Positions 8,238 through 17,025 of a DNA stretch of 64,000 nucleotides are shown here, one piece after another. Location of the stretch: positions 103,673 through 167,672 of the forward strand of contig URMS01000002.1 of the NCBI GenBank assembly GCA_900548975.1. Direction: 5' to 3'. The translations under genes and the position numbers were made by a program. The notes beneath the pieces were generated by a model. That model was given only the letters and a program-made list of their open reading frames with translations. It did no database searches and had not been told where the DNA came from. Position 1 is the first letter of the stretch. Each line of letters begins with the position of its first letter. Origin of the DNA: an uncultured Porphyromonadaceae bacterium (GTDB lineage Bacteria > Bacteroidota > Bacteroidia > Bacteroidales > Muribaculaceae).

Positions 8238-10310
8238 ATGTTGTATAAAACCAGACTCGAAAAAATATTCTGCTGCACGGGCCTTGCGATATGCCTGTTC
8301 GCCTGCAGCGAAAAAGGAAGCAGAAAAATAACGATGGAGACACTGCTCGAGGAAATGACCTCGTTCGAGAGCGTTTCGCGCTGGCCATCGCCACAATACA
8401 TCTGCCTCCAGACAAGCAGTCACGACCGGCGCTCGGTATCTCCCGGCGAACCCGGCTGGTTCGCCAACGACGATGGTTTCGGATTCATACGCACCGACAC
8501 CATCGACGGACGCATCGAAAAAGTACTCTTCGAGGAGAGTGCTCCAGGTGCCATCACCCGAATATGGCTCACAACGCAAAATCCCGAAGGCACAATGCGC
8601 TTCTATTTCGACGGATGCGACACCGCCGCATGGACCATTCCGGCCTACGACCTCATGCAGTTCGGACATTCCGAATCGGAAAACGGGCTCATACTGCCCC
8701 ACACCAGTTACGAAAAAGGTGTAAAAGGCGGCAGCACGTCGTTTCTGCCTATTCCATATGCCTCGGCATGCCGCGTGACACTCGAAGAACCGGCCGATAT
8801 GAATAATGTGCCGCACTACTACCAGTTCAATTTCCGCCGCTATGCCGACGATGCCGACGTGGAGACATTCTCGGCGGAAAACCTGCGCAAATACAGCAAT
8901 GCTCTCTCCCGAGCCAAGCACCTGTTGCTCAACCCCGACGAGGCTGTGGCGAAAGGTAAATCGACAAGTGTGGAGAAAAACATGCAGTCAGGCGATACGC
9001 TGACACTCAGCCTTCCCGAAGGCACTCGCCAGGTTACTCGCGTAGAATTCCGGGTAGACTGCGATTCGACCGACTACGAACAGACAATGCGCAGTCTGGT
9101 CTACAGTGCCTGTTTCGACGGCGCTCAGACAGTCTTCGCACCGCTTTCCGATTTTTCGGGCGGCATGGGTGCACCGGCTGTAGAAAGCTGGTATCTGTCG
9201 GCCGACGGAAAGGGTCGTGTCGTAAGCCGATGGCCCATGCCATATCGGGAAAACGCAGTCATAAGTATATGTAATCTCTCGGACAGCGAATGCCACGTCT
9301 CACTGGAGGCTCAGACCACCGATTACGACTGGGACAACAGCAGTATGTATTTCCACACTTCATGGAAACACGAAAGCGATCTGCCATTCAATAAATGGGA
9401 CAACGGTCAGTACGACTGGAACTTCACCACACTTAACGGCCGGGGAGTGTATCGCGGCGATGTCCTTTCGCTCTTCAACCACTCGCGCCTGTGGTACGGC
9501 GAAGGTGATGAAAAGATATATATCGACGGCGAACAATTTCCCTCTCACTTCGGAACCGGAGTGGAAGACTACTACAACAGTTCGTGGGCTCCTGTCTACG
9601 TTTTTCACACACCTTTCGGAGGCGCCCCGAGAGCCGACATGCACACCTCGCAGGGCTACAACACATTTTTCAGAACCCGCAACCTCGATGCCATACCATT
9701 CACACGAAGCCTGAAGTTCGATATGGAGATGATGGGCTGGACGGAAGGCTCAGTAGACTATGCGACGACAGTTTTCTGGTACGGCGACGCGGATGCAACC
9801 GCCGTTATGACATCGGGATCCGACGAAGCTGTGCGACCTCTTCGGCCACGCCCTGCCGACCCGGCCCGATACAAAATTGCCGACGCGACAGAATTCGAAA
9901 ATCTGCCCATCGCGAGCAAATCCGGCCGTCTCGACATGAGCACGCAGAACATGCTCGACTTCCCCGACGGCCTATGGAGCGGAGCCGCTCATGCTCTCGG
10001 GAAAAACGGACAACCGGGCGACTATGTGGAGTACAGACTTACCGGCATCGCCCCCGGCACTTACTCCGCAGCCATCTATCTGACCAAGGCTTCGGACTAC
10101 GGTCGTCTGCGCCTGACAGCCAACGGCATATCCGGTCCCGTTTTCGACGGCTATGACAGCACGGTTGTTCCGGCCGAAGCCGTAACCATCAACAACATAC
10201 GCATCACAGACGGCCATATGACCATACGCGCCGAAATCACGGGCCGCAACCCGAAATCGACCGGCTATCTCTTCGGTCTCGACTGCATCGTACTCTCTCC
10301 AACTCATTGA
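8238..10310 (+). CDS. DUF2961 / GH172-type glycoside hydrolase, lipoprotein
   Basis: A 690-residue exported lipoprotein. The start MLYKTRLEK gives a lipoprotein signal with the lipobox LFAC and acylated Cys23; the open frame reaches further upstream but crosses the tRNA-Leu gene, so that part is rejected. Residues ~35-540 carry DUF2961 features: an early FANDDGFGFIRTD segment, GVEDYYNSSW, and the PFGGAPRADMHTSQ turn. DUF2961 was reclassified as GH172, whose characterised members act on furanosides such as alpha-D-fructofuranosides and D-arabinofuranosides. The C-terminal ~130 residues look like a beta-sandwich accessory domain. No SusC/SusD pair is adjacent. Confidence 0.85.
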   Translation: MLYKTRLEKIFCCTGLAICLFACSEKGSRKITMETLLEEMTSFESVSRWPSPQYICLQTSSHDRRSVSPGEPGWFANDDGFGFIRTDTIDGRIEKVLFEESAPGAITRIWLTTQNPEGTMRFYFDGCDTAAWTIPAYDLMQFGHSESENGLILPHTSYEKGVKGGSTSFLPIPYASACRVTLEEPADMNNVPHYYQFNFRRYADDADVETFSAENLRKYSNALSRAKHLLLNPDEAVAKGKSTSVEKNMQSGDTLTLSLPEGTRQVTRVEFRVDCDSTDYEQTMRSLVYSACFDGAQTVFAPLSDFSGGMGAPAVESWYLSADGKGRVVSRWPMPYRENAVISICNLSDSECHVSLEAQTTDYDWDNSSMYFHTSWKHESDLPFNKWDNGQYDWNFTTLNGRGVYRGDVLSLFNHSRLWYGEGDEKIYIDGEQFPSHFGTGVEDYYNSSWAPVYVFHTPFGGAPRADMHTSQGYNTFFRTRNLDAIPFTRSLKFDMEMMGWTEGSVDYATTVFWYGDADATAVMTSGSDEAVRPLRPRPADPARYKIADATEFENLPIASKSGRLDMSTQNMLDFPDGLWSGAAHALGKNGQPGDYVEYRLTGIAPGTYSAAIYLTKASDYGRLRLTANGISGPVFDGYDSTVVPAEAVTINNIRITDGHMTIRAEITGRNPKSTGYLFGLDCIVLSPTH

Positions 10311-10436
10311 TATACACATTGGCAACTGATAAAGAAACCGAATAAGGCGTGAATACACTCAGGAATCCAATAAAGCCATGTTAATTTTTCTTATCAAATA
10401 AATGCGGAATTATTTCCTTAATTCGGAAAATGACCC

Positions 10437-10444
10437 TATATTTG
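10437..10444 (+). promoter_or_regulatory. promoter of the carboxyltransferase gene
   Basis: TATATTTG matches TAnnTTTG, leaving a leader of about 70 bases before the ATG at 10522. Confidence 0.65.
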
Positions 10445-10521
10445 CATACACATTTATCCTAAAGGCAACTATCAACATATATTGATCGTAAATAGCCAAC
10501 ATATTAAACAATTAAGACAAT

Positions 10522-12393
10522 ATGGCACAACGCAAACTGAAAATCCGCGACCTGACACTTCGCGACGGACAGCAATCGCTCTTCGCAACACGTCTGAGCC
10601 AGGCTGAAATCGACAAGCTGCTTCCCTACTACGAGAACGCCGGTTTCTACATCATGGAAGTATGGGGCGGCGCAGTTCCCGACTCCGTAATGCGCTATCT
10701 CGGCGAATCGCCCTGGGATCGTCTGCGCATCATCTCGAAGGCCATGAAGGGAAAATCGCTGCTTTCGGCTCTCTCGCGTGGCAGAAACCTCTTCGGCTAT
10801 GTGCCCTACCCCGACTATGTGCTCGAAGGTTTCTATAAGGAAGCTATCGCCAACGGTCTGAATGTGATGCGTATATTCGATGCCCTCAACGACATCGACA
10901 ACGTACGCGAATCCATCCGCCTCATCAACGAACTCGGCGGTATCGCCGACGGCGCCGTATGCTACACCGTCGATCCCAAGACCGAGGAAGGTCCCAAGCC
11001 CGGTTTCTTCGGCCGCCTCTTCGGCAAGAAGGCCGCTGAACCCGAAAAGATATTCACCGACGAATACTTTGTCGGCAAAGCCGTCGAGATGGAACGCCTC
11101 GGCGCCAAGATAATCACCCTCAAGGATATGGCCGGTCTGGTCAATCCTCTTCGTGCCGCCTCGATCATCTCCAAGCTCAAGGCAGCCCTCAAGGTTCCCG
11201 TCGACTTCCACACCCACTGTACTCCCGGCTACGGCCTGGCATCGAGCGTAATGGCCATCATCAACGGCGTCGACATCCTCGACACCAACATATGGTGGTT
11301 CGGCGGTGGCTCGGCAGCTCCCGCCATCGAGCTCATCTACATCTTCGCCAAGAAGCTCGGCGTCGAGGTTGAAGCCAATATGGAAGCTGTGGGCGAAATC
11401 CGCAAGAACCTTCTTGCCGCCCGTCAGTCGCTGGCCGCCTTCGACCTCCATAAAGACCACATGCAGCGCGACTTCGATCCGCTCCACGACACCCTTCCCG
11501 CCGAAATCGACGCCCAGTTCGACCGCGCCATCGCAGCCGCCAAGGCCCTCAACGAAGAGGAGCTCCTCGACGCCTGCCACGCCATCGAGGCATACTTCGG
11601 CTTCCCCAAGCCCGACGAAATCGTCAAAAACGCCGAAGTTCCCGGCGGCATGTACTCCAACATGGTTGCACAGCTCAAGGCACTCGGCGCCGACGACCTC
11701 CTCGAAGACGCCATGAAGCTCATCCCCATGGTGCGCCGCGACGCCGGCCTTGTGCCCCTGGTTACTCCCACCAGCCAGATCGTAGGCTCGCAGGCTGTGA
11801 GCGTGGCTCTCGACCGCAAGAAAGGTAATCCCGACTATTCGAACCCCTCGAACCAGTTCATATCGCTCGTCAAAGGCGAATACGGCCACACTCCGGTACC
11901 CGTCGATCCCGCTTTCCGCGAAAAGATCACCGGCAGCCCCGTCGAAAAGCCCTACGACGTAAACTCCTACAAGAAACCCGCCAATCCCACACTGCCCGAA
12001 TACGGCAACGTGCCCCTGGCTGCCAACCGCGAGGAAGAACTGCTGCTCGAACTGCTGCCCAACGTGGCCAACGGCTTCCTGCGCAAACTCCGCACCGATG
12101 AGTTCAACGCCAAGCAGGCCGCAGAAGCTCCCGTTGCAGAAGTGAAGGAAGAAGTGAAGGTGGAAGAAGCACCCATCACCGGCCCCACACTGAAGGCACC
12201 GATGGGCGGCCGTATCATATCGGTCGACGTAGCTCCCGGCGACGCCGTCAAGAAAGGCCAGGTACTCCTCGTTTACGAGGCAATGAAGATGGAAAACGAT
12301 GTAACAGCCGAAAAAGACCAGGTTGTGAAGCGCATCTTCGTCCGTCCCGATGACGTTGTAGGCACCGACGCCGTCCTCATCGAATTCGAATAA
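10522..12393 (+). CDS. biotin-dependent carboxyltransferase (pyruvate carboxylase B / oxaloacetate decarboxylase alpha type)
   Basis: A 623-residue enzyme that moves a carboxyl group between biotin and pyruvate/oxaloacetate. An HMGL-like TIM barrel opens with the metal/substrate motif LTLRDGQQSL and contains the barrel motifs FDALND and KDMAG and metal-binding DFHTHCT. A conserved carboxylase domain follows, then a Pro/Ala/Glu linker (about 530-550) and a C-terminal biotinyl domain with EAMKMEN and biotinyl Lys589. No biotin carboxylase or membrane decarboxylase subunit is adjacent, so decarboxylase and pyruvate-carboxylase roles cannot be told apart here. A 25-residue charged insertion lies near residue 160. 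Confidence 0.9.
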   Translation: MAQRKLKIRDLTLRDGQQSLFATRLSQAEIDKLLPYYENAGFYIMEVWGGAVPDSVMRYLGESPWDRLRIISKAMKGKSLLSALSRGRNLFGYVPYPDYVLEGFYKEAIANGLNVMRIFDALNDIDNVRESIRLINELGGIADGAVCYTVDPKTEEGPKPGFFGRLFGKKAAEPEKIFTDEYFVGKAVEMERLGAKIITLKDMAGLVNPLRAASIISKLKAALKVPVDFHTHCTPGYGLASSVMAIINGVDILDTNIWWFGGGSAAPAIELIYIFAKKLGVEVEANMEAVGEIRKNLLAARQSLAAFDLHKDHMQRDFDPLHDTLPAEIDAQFDRAIAAAKALNEEELLDACHAIEAYFGFPKPDEIVKNAEVPGGMYSNMVAQLKALGADDLLEDAMKLIPMVRRDAGLVPLVTPTSQIVGSQAVSVALDRKKGNPDYSNPSNQFISLVKGEYGHTPVPVDPAFREKITGSPVEKPYDVNSYKKPANPTLPEYGNVPLAANREEELLLELLPNVANGFLRKLRTDEFNAKQAAEAPVAEVKEEVKVEEAPITGPTLKAPMGGRIISVDVAPGDAVKKGQVLLVYEAMKMENDVTAEKDQVVKRIFVRPDDVVGTDAVLIEFE

Positions 12394-12414
12394 TTCCCTA
12401 CCCTCCTATAAACG

Positions 12415-12444
12415 AAACGCCCGGCATTCACCGGGCGTTTTTTC
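12415..12444 (+). terminator. intrinsic terminator of the carboxyltransferase gene
   Basis: A 10-bp stem AAACGCCCGG/CCGGGCGTTT with a 6-base loop followed by a T-run. Confidence 0.9.
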
Positions 12445-12462
12445 GTATATACCATTGCGCGC

Positions 12463-13212
12463 TCAGAGCCACGACAGTCGGTAGAGGCCCGCAGTGCCGT
12501 CGAGAATGTACAGAACTGTTCTGTCGTAGAAAAGGGAGGATATGCTGCCGTTTGCCAGCAGCTCGACACTGCCGGCAGGCCCGCAGCGCCACAGGCCGTC
12601 ATCTGTACCGAGAAAGATACCATGCGGAGTGATAGCGGCACAGCGGATGTCGCACGGATGTTGGTGTATAAGCGTCCATTCGCCGTTGTAGAACGACAAT
12701 ACACGTCGGTGGGTAACCGTCACTATACCGTCGCGAAGCTTCTGCAATGTCACCGGTCTCTCGTCGAAGGTATAGGACGCTTTGGGGCGCCCGTCGGTAA
12801 GTCCCAGCTCCATAGCTCCGGAATTGCGCATCACATACACCGTCGAATCGGAAGCCGTGCATATGCCGAAGTCGGAATCCTCGAATGTAATGCCTGCAAA
12901 GCCTCGTGTCGCCGATGTCCAGACGAGCGAATTGTGTATTTTCATGGCCAGAAACGACCCGCACGACACAAAGCGGTCTATGACCGTGGTATCGCCTACG
13001 GCGACATCCACCCGGCGGCTTTCGACAGTAGGATCGACAGTGAGTATGCTGTTGCCGAAAACAGCACACAACCCCGAGCCCGGAATGATGCCCAGAGGCA
13101 CTGAGTCGAGGCGTATGTCCTCGGCCGTAAGCAACTCTTCTATCTCCATTTTTTCGGCGCGAATGGCTGCCACGGAGACAGTGAGAAGTATTATTGTCAG
13201 CAGTTTTTTCAT
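12463..13212 (-). CDS. secreted protein with beta-propeller-like repeats, unknown function
   Basis: A 249-residue protein with a clear signal peptide (MKKLLTIILLTVSVAAIRA). The rest is almost all short beta-strand blocks with repeating patterns such as GIFLGTDDGLWRC and TVLYILDGTAGLYRL, the sort of turn-strand rhythm seen in ligand-binding beta-propellers. No catalytic motif is visible. It overlaps the upstream 603-residue gene by 4 bases and is the third gene of an operon of secreted proteins, so it probably works with them. Family not recognised. Confidence 0.7.
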   Translation of the reverse strand: MKKLLTIILLTVSVAAIRAEKMEIEELLTAEDIRLDSVPLGIIPGSGLCAVFGNSILTVDPTVESRRVDVAVGDTTVIDRFVSCGSFLAMKIHNSLVWTSATRGFAGITFEDSDFGICTASDSTVYVMRNSGAMELGLTDGRPKASYTFDERPVTLQKLRDGIVTVTHRRVLSFYNGEWTLIHQHPCDIRCAAITPHGIFLGTDDGLWRCGPAGSVELLANGSISSLFYDRTVLYILDGTAGLYRLSWL

Positions 13213-15020
13213 TTTTCCAGAGCCTGTGCGAATGCCTTGTCTATATCTTCCTGCGAAATAAAACGGAACGCCTTGACGCTGGCGCCTACCGAGAGCGGAA
13301 GTGCTCCCACACTTTGCGTGGCAGTCACATCGACAGCCGCGCCGTCTTTCGCTTTGCCGGTCCTGGATTTCCAGGATATCTCAGTGCCGAGCGAACCGCT
13401 GATACCGGCCTCGTGCACCACATAGCCTTTATAAAAAGGTATTTTGTGAACGAGAGTACCTCCGACACCGCCTTCGGCAAATTTTATCGACATTTTGGCG
13501 TCCCCTCCTTTATTGCCCGACACACTGGCCGAGCCACTAACAGAAGCATTGGCCTCGAAACCGCCCATCGCACTCCAGTCGTGACCGGTGGCAATGCCAA
13601 GATCGCTGAGACTGTAACTTTTACGCTCCACTTTGGCGCTCGATTTAAAAAAGTCGAGATCCACACTCAGCGAAACCCCGAAATCAGTGTCCTTTGCATC
13701 TTTTTCGTCCTTCATCTCCTTATCGGGAGAATATTTGGCAATATTCATTTTTTCGGATGCAGACAGGCTGAGTCCATCGACACTGACTCCCGCACTTACT
13801 TTAGCGCCTTCGCCCTTGTACGACGCCGATATTTCCTTATCGTTCAATTTCATGCTTGCGCTTCCGTCGGAAATTTCCCTTTTAGCATTATCATCGCCAC
13901 CAAAAGGCTTCAGTGTGCCTCCTTTATTGAATCCGGCCATAGTAGCCGACGCTTCGACCGATAAATTCTTTATATTTTTCACGAGGTCGGAAAAAGAATC
14001 GTCTTTTTCGGTGAGAGTAAGCATATCGACCTCCGACCCGTCGGGAGAGATGGCGAAAACTTTGTGTTCGTCATCTGTGACCATAAGGTATTTCTTAGAG
14101 TCGGTATCGTAGTACATCTGTGGGATTACACCATCGTTGGCAAAATATACCACAGCCTTGAGCATATTCATACGGTCGGGCGGTATATTATGCGACATTT
14201 CTTCCCATGCATTGGACCACTTCATCTTCACGGGCTGAAGCGGCGGCTGCGGCCTAAGAGCCACTGCATAGGCCTCGCGGCAGTCTTTTTCCCACTCCGA
14301 CCATGGCTTTGCATCCTGGCCCATTGTTCCCCAGGGAATCGAGCGGGAATCGAGAAAGCCTTTTTTTGCCGTAGACAGACTTCCGAGGCGGTGACGCCCT
14401 GCAACGGCGCCTGAACCGAAATTCTTGCGGGTGTCGGCTGTCATCAGCCGTTCGGCAGTGTGAGTGCGGTCGAGAATCTCGGCACCCTCGCCCGTACGCC
14501 ACCGGGCTTCGGCTGTGAGGCGGGCGGCACGCTGTGCGGCCACAGCATCGGCAACGGCATATGCTGCATCGTAGATCTGCTGCCGGCGTATCCGATCGGC
14601 TTCACGACGGCGGTATTCCACCTCGCGGCGATGCTGCTCGTCGCGCTCGCGCTGCGCCCGCCGCTCATCGAGCCATGCGCGGTGCTGGGCGTCGTTATGA
14701 TGCTTACGGGCTGTCGTCTGGGTCGAACTCCGCCGTGGTGCCGGCTGTGGCGAATCGCAGGAGAACTGTATGCCTCCGCGCGGCTTTGCCGGTGCCGTCG
14801 AAGCATTACTCTGCTGTCGGGGCTGCCTGAGGTCGGGCTGCCATTCGCGGATACGCCGTATGTTTTCTTCGCATTCGCGGTTTATGCGCTCGATTTCGCG
14901 GCTCACATTCTCGTCTACGGCACGCGGATGGCTATAGTAATTCCACTCGGCCTCGCTCACCTGGCCGATAGCAGGCAGTGCCAGTGCCGACAACACTGCC
15001 GCGGTAAATAGTGCTTTCAT
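13209..15020 (-). CDS. secreted 603-residue protein, charged helical N-half and beta-rich C-half, unknown function
   Basis: Signal peptide at 1-19 (MKALFTAAVLSALALPAIG). Residues ~40-165 are very rich in Arg/Glu/Gln (RRAQRERDEQHRREVEYRRR) and probably form a long helix or coiled coil. The central part (~215-340) has no recognised motif. The C-terminal ~230 residues are Gly/Ser/Lys-rich alternating strands (SASYKGEGAKVSAGVSVDG and similar blocks), suggesting a repetitive beta structure. It starts 5 bases after the 531-residue gene and overlaps the propeller gene by 4 bases. Function not recognised. Confidence 0.7.
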   Translation of the reverse strand: MKALFTAAVLSALALPAIGQVSEAEWNYYSHPRAVDENVSREIERINRECEENIRRIREWQPDLRQPRQQSNASTAPAKPRGGIQFSCDSPQPAPRRSSTQTTARKHHNDAQHRAWLDERRAQRERDEQHRREVEYRRREADRIRRQQIYDAAYAVADAVAAQRAARLTAEARWRTGEGAEILDRTHTAERLMTADTRKNFGSGAVAGRHRLGSLSTAKKGFLDSRSIPWGTMGQDAKPWSEWEKDCREAYAVALRPQPPLQPVKMKWSNAWEEMSHNIPPDRMNMLKAVVYFANDGVIPQMYYDTDSKKYLMVTDDEHKVFAISPDGSEVDMLTLTEKDDSFSDLVKNIKNLSVEASATMAGFNKGGTLKPFGGDDNAKREISDGSASMKLNDKEISASYKGEGAKVSAGVSVDGLSLSASEKMNIAKYSPDKEMKDEKDAKDTDFGVSLSVDLDFFKSSAKVERKSYSLSDLGIATGHDWSAMGGFEANASVSGSASVSGNKGGDAKMSIKFAEGGVGGTLVHKIPFYKGYVVHEAGISGSLGTEISWKSRTGKAKDGAAVDVTATQSVGALPLSVGASVKAFRFISQEDIDKAFAQALEK

Positions 15021-15025
15021 ATGCG

Positions 15026-16621
15026 TCAGAAAGTAAAGCGGCCGCCAACACCGAATGCAATATCGCCGCGGGCATCTGTATCGACAACGGGCGATACCGA
15101 CAGCGTTGCCTTGCGCTGCAGCCTTGTCATATTCTCGCGGTTGAACTCGCTGTATGCCTTATTTCGCTTGCCGATACGGTGTGTGGATATAAGCCACGGA
15201 GCAATCCATGCGGCTTCAGATCCGATAAGGGCGAGAATGACGCCTCCTATCAGTTTGCCGTTGTTCACCTTTCTTGAGCCGTCCGACTCATAGATATCAT
15301 TACCATTGGCATCTTTTTCATTGCACCCGGCTATCATTATTATACCGCCTGTGAGCATGCCGATAGAGGCGACCTCGCTGCCTATGACCGACCACAGATA
15401 TTTGGGGTTATAGCAGGAATACTGGCGGTTTATGGCCTCGATGCGGTCGCGTGCCTCCTTGTCGCCGAAACCGTAGATATGACCCTTGGCATCGACAAAC
15501 GAAATACCGTCTTTGGCCTCCCAGCGAACATAGCTGATGCGTCTGTCGACATTCGGCCGGGGCGTATAGCCGCTATTGTTGACATCCAGCCAATAATCGA
15601 AGAACTGTGCGTTGGCCGTCATGAGGTCGGGTGCTGTCTGGTCGAGAGTCAGATTGAGGGCCGCTACATGTTTCGATATATTGGCCGTCAGCGAGATAAG
15701 GGCGTCGAGAAGACCGGCGGTAAGCTCGGTGGCAGCTGTAGCCGCCAGTTTGTTGCCGGTACTCGATTTAGACGATGCGATACTTGCATGCATATTCGCC
15801 CGGAACTGGCGCGTAGACTGAAAACCGCTCTCGGCAAAACTCGAATCGCCGACCTTGAGTTTTTCGCTGCCGAACGACATCTCCAGATGTCCGTCGGTAC
15901 CTCCGAGATACTGAGTGGTGAACAGTCCGTAAAGGTCACCACTGTTCCGCGGTGTGAGATTGCCTATCTTCTCGGCATACACACCGTAGTTTTCGAGCGA
16001 GTTTATGCGGAGAATATTCCACGGAAGATAGTCGACCTCGCCGGTACTCTTGAAGTCGTAGGTAGCCCAGTACCCTCTGATTTTATCAATATACGGCACA
16101 GGATTGATAACATCGTCGTAGTCTTCGGTCATTTTAGCGATAACTTCGGCATACGGGTTGTCGGGAAAAGAATGGGAAAGAGCGTCGAACTCCGCAAGAA
16201 CATCTTTGAGAGACTCGGTATCGGCCGTATAGGCAAAAACATGAGCCAAAGCCTCGTAAGCAGTGGGAAGTGCAGCAGAATCGGCAAGCACGATCACGGT
16301 ATTGCATACCGACAGAAGCGAATCGACATTCTCAGCCTCTGTGAGTGCTGCCATACGATCGATATAAGCACCGGAAAGGGAGTCGCGGTCGAAACCTGCC
16401 GGCAGCGACCTGATATACGCGGCGGCTTCCGATGCCGGCTGCGGTGCGAACACCATCGAATCGAGAGAAACGACTGAGGCAAGCGAATCGGCCCGCGACA
16501 TCACCTGCTCTACAGTAGGGATAACAGGCTTACGGGCCTTGCGGCGACGGCGACTCTGAGCGTCGGCACACACACTAACGGCCAACAGCAACACCAGTAC
16601 TAATGCAAAGATTTTTTTCAT
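15026..16621 (-). CDS. secreted 531-residue protein with C-terminal hydrophobic segments, unknown function
   Basis: First gene of a three-gene operon. A signal peptide (MKKIFALVLVLLLAVSVCADA) is followed by an Arg/Lys patch and a helical, Asp/Ser/Ala-rich region (~35-190) resembling helix-turn-helix repeats. Two glycine-rich hydrophobic stretches near the C-terminus (VASIGMLTGGIIMIAGC and LIGGVILALIGSEAAWIAPW) could be membrane segments, with a loop of ~25 residues between them. The final ~20 residues look like a beta-strand ending in F (GVGGRFTF), as in outer-membrane proteins. No family recognised; an envelope location is inference. Confidence 0.7.
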   Translation of the reverse strand: MKKIFALVLVLLLAVSVCADAQSRRRRKARKPVIPTVEQVMSRADSLASVVSLDSMVFAPQPASEAAAYIRSLPAGFDRDSLSGAYIDRMAALTEAENVDSLLSVCNTVIVLADSAALPTAYEALAHVFAYTADTESLKDVLAEFDALSHSFPDNPYAEVIAKMTEDYDDVINPVPYIDKIRGYWATYDFKSTGEVDYLPWNILRINSLENYGVYAEKIGNLTPRNSGDLYGLFTTQYLGGTDGHLEMSFGSEKLKVGDSSFAESGFQSTRQFRANMHASIASSKSSTGNKLAATAATELTAGLLDALISLTANISKHVAALNLTLDQTAPDLMTANAQFFDYWLDVNNSGYTPRPNVDRRISYVRWEAKDGISFVDAKGHIYGFGDKEARDRIEAINRQYSCYNPKYLWSVIGSEVASIGMLTGGIIMIAGCNEKDANGNDIYESDGSRKVNNGKLIGGVILALIGSEAAWIAPWLISTHRIGKRNKAYSEFNRENMTRLQRKATLSVSPVVDTDARGDIAFGVGGRFTF

Positions 16622-16746
16622 AAGGAGATTGGTTTAGGTTCCGATATCCTCCGCTCGGAAACGTGGACAATGAAAAGGCGCGAGGAAAGTATATCTGTTC
16701 TATCTGCAGTACAACTCCGCCCATTTATATCTTCAGAATCGCACTG

Positions 16747-16754
16747 CGAAGATA
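16747..16754 (-). promoter_or_regulatory. possible promoter of the three-gene secreted operon
   Basis: The minus strand reads TATCTTCG, one base off TAnnTTTG, with TTGACA about 12 bases further upstream. It is 125 bases before the start codon. The rest of 16622-16944 holds nothing else I can identify. Confidence 0.4.
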
Positions 16755-16944
16755 AAATGTCAATATCACCTTTTGTAAGTCGGCGAAAAAGCCATCTGGA
16801 AGCTTTTCTTCCGATTTTGCGTCAAAGATAGTTAAATATGCCCTATATTCCAACTTTACAGCCACTTTTCCAAAATAAATCCTCGCGCACGCCTCCAAAA
16901 GCCATAAAACAGCCGGTTCAGGCCTCCTCCGAATACCGCATTTT

Positions 16945-17000
16945 ACACAGGAAAGTTCGGATTTGTGCGATTTTTCGCATTTTTCCGAACTTTCCTATGT
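16945..17000. repeat. 56-bp palindromic repeat, left copy
   Basis: Inverted repeat with outer arms ACAGGAAAGTTCGGA and TCCGAACTTTCCT and an inner TGCGA/TCGCA pair. It is identical to the copy at 18487-18542 except for one base (CCTATGT against CCTGTGT). It lies 25 bases past the ATPase stop codon. Confidence 0.92.
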
Positions 17001-17025
17001 ATAATAAGGTGGAACAACACCTACA

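Noticed and set aside
10504..11889. 461-codon frame opposite the carboxyltransferase gene
   Set aside because: Antisense shadow; the plus-strand gene has complete domains and a promoter.
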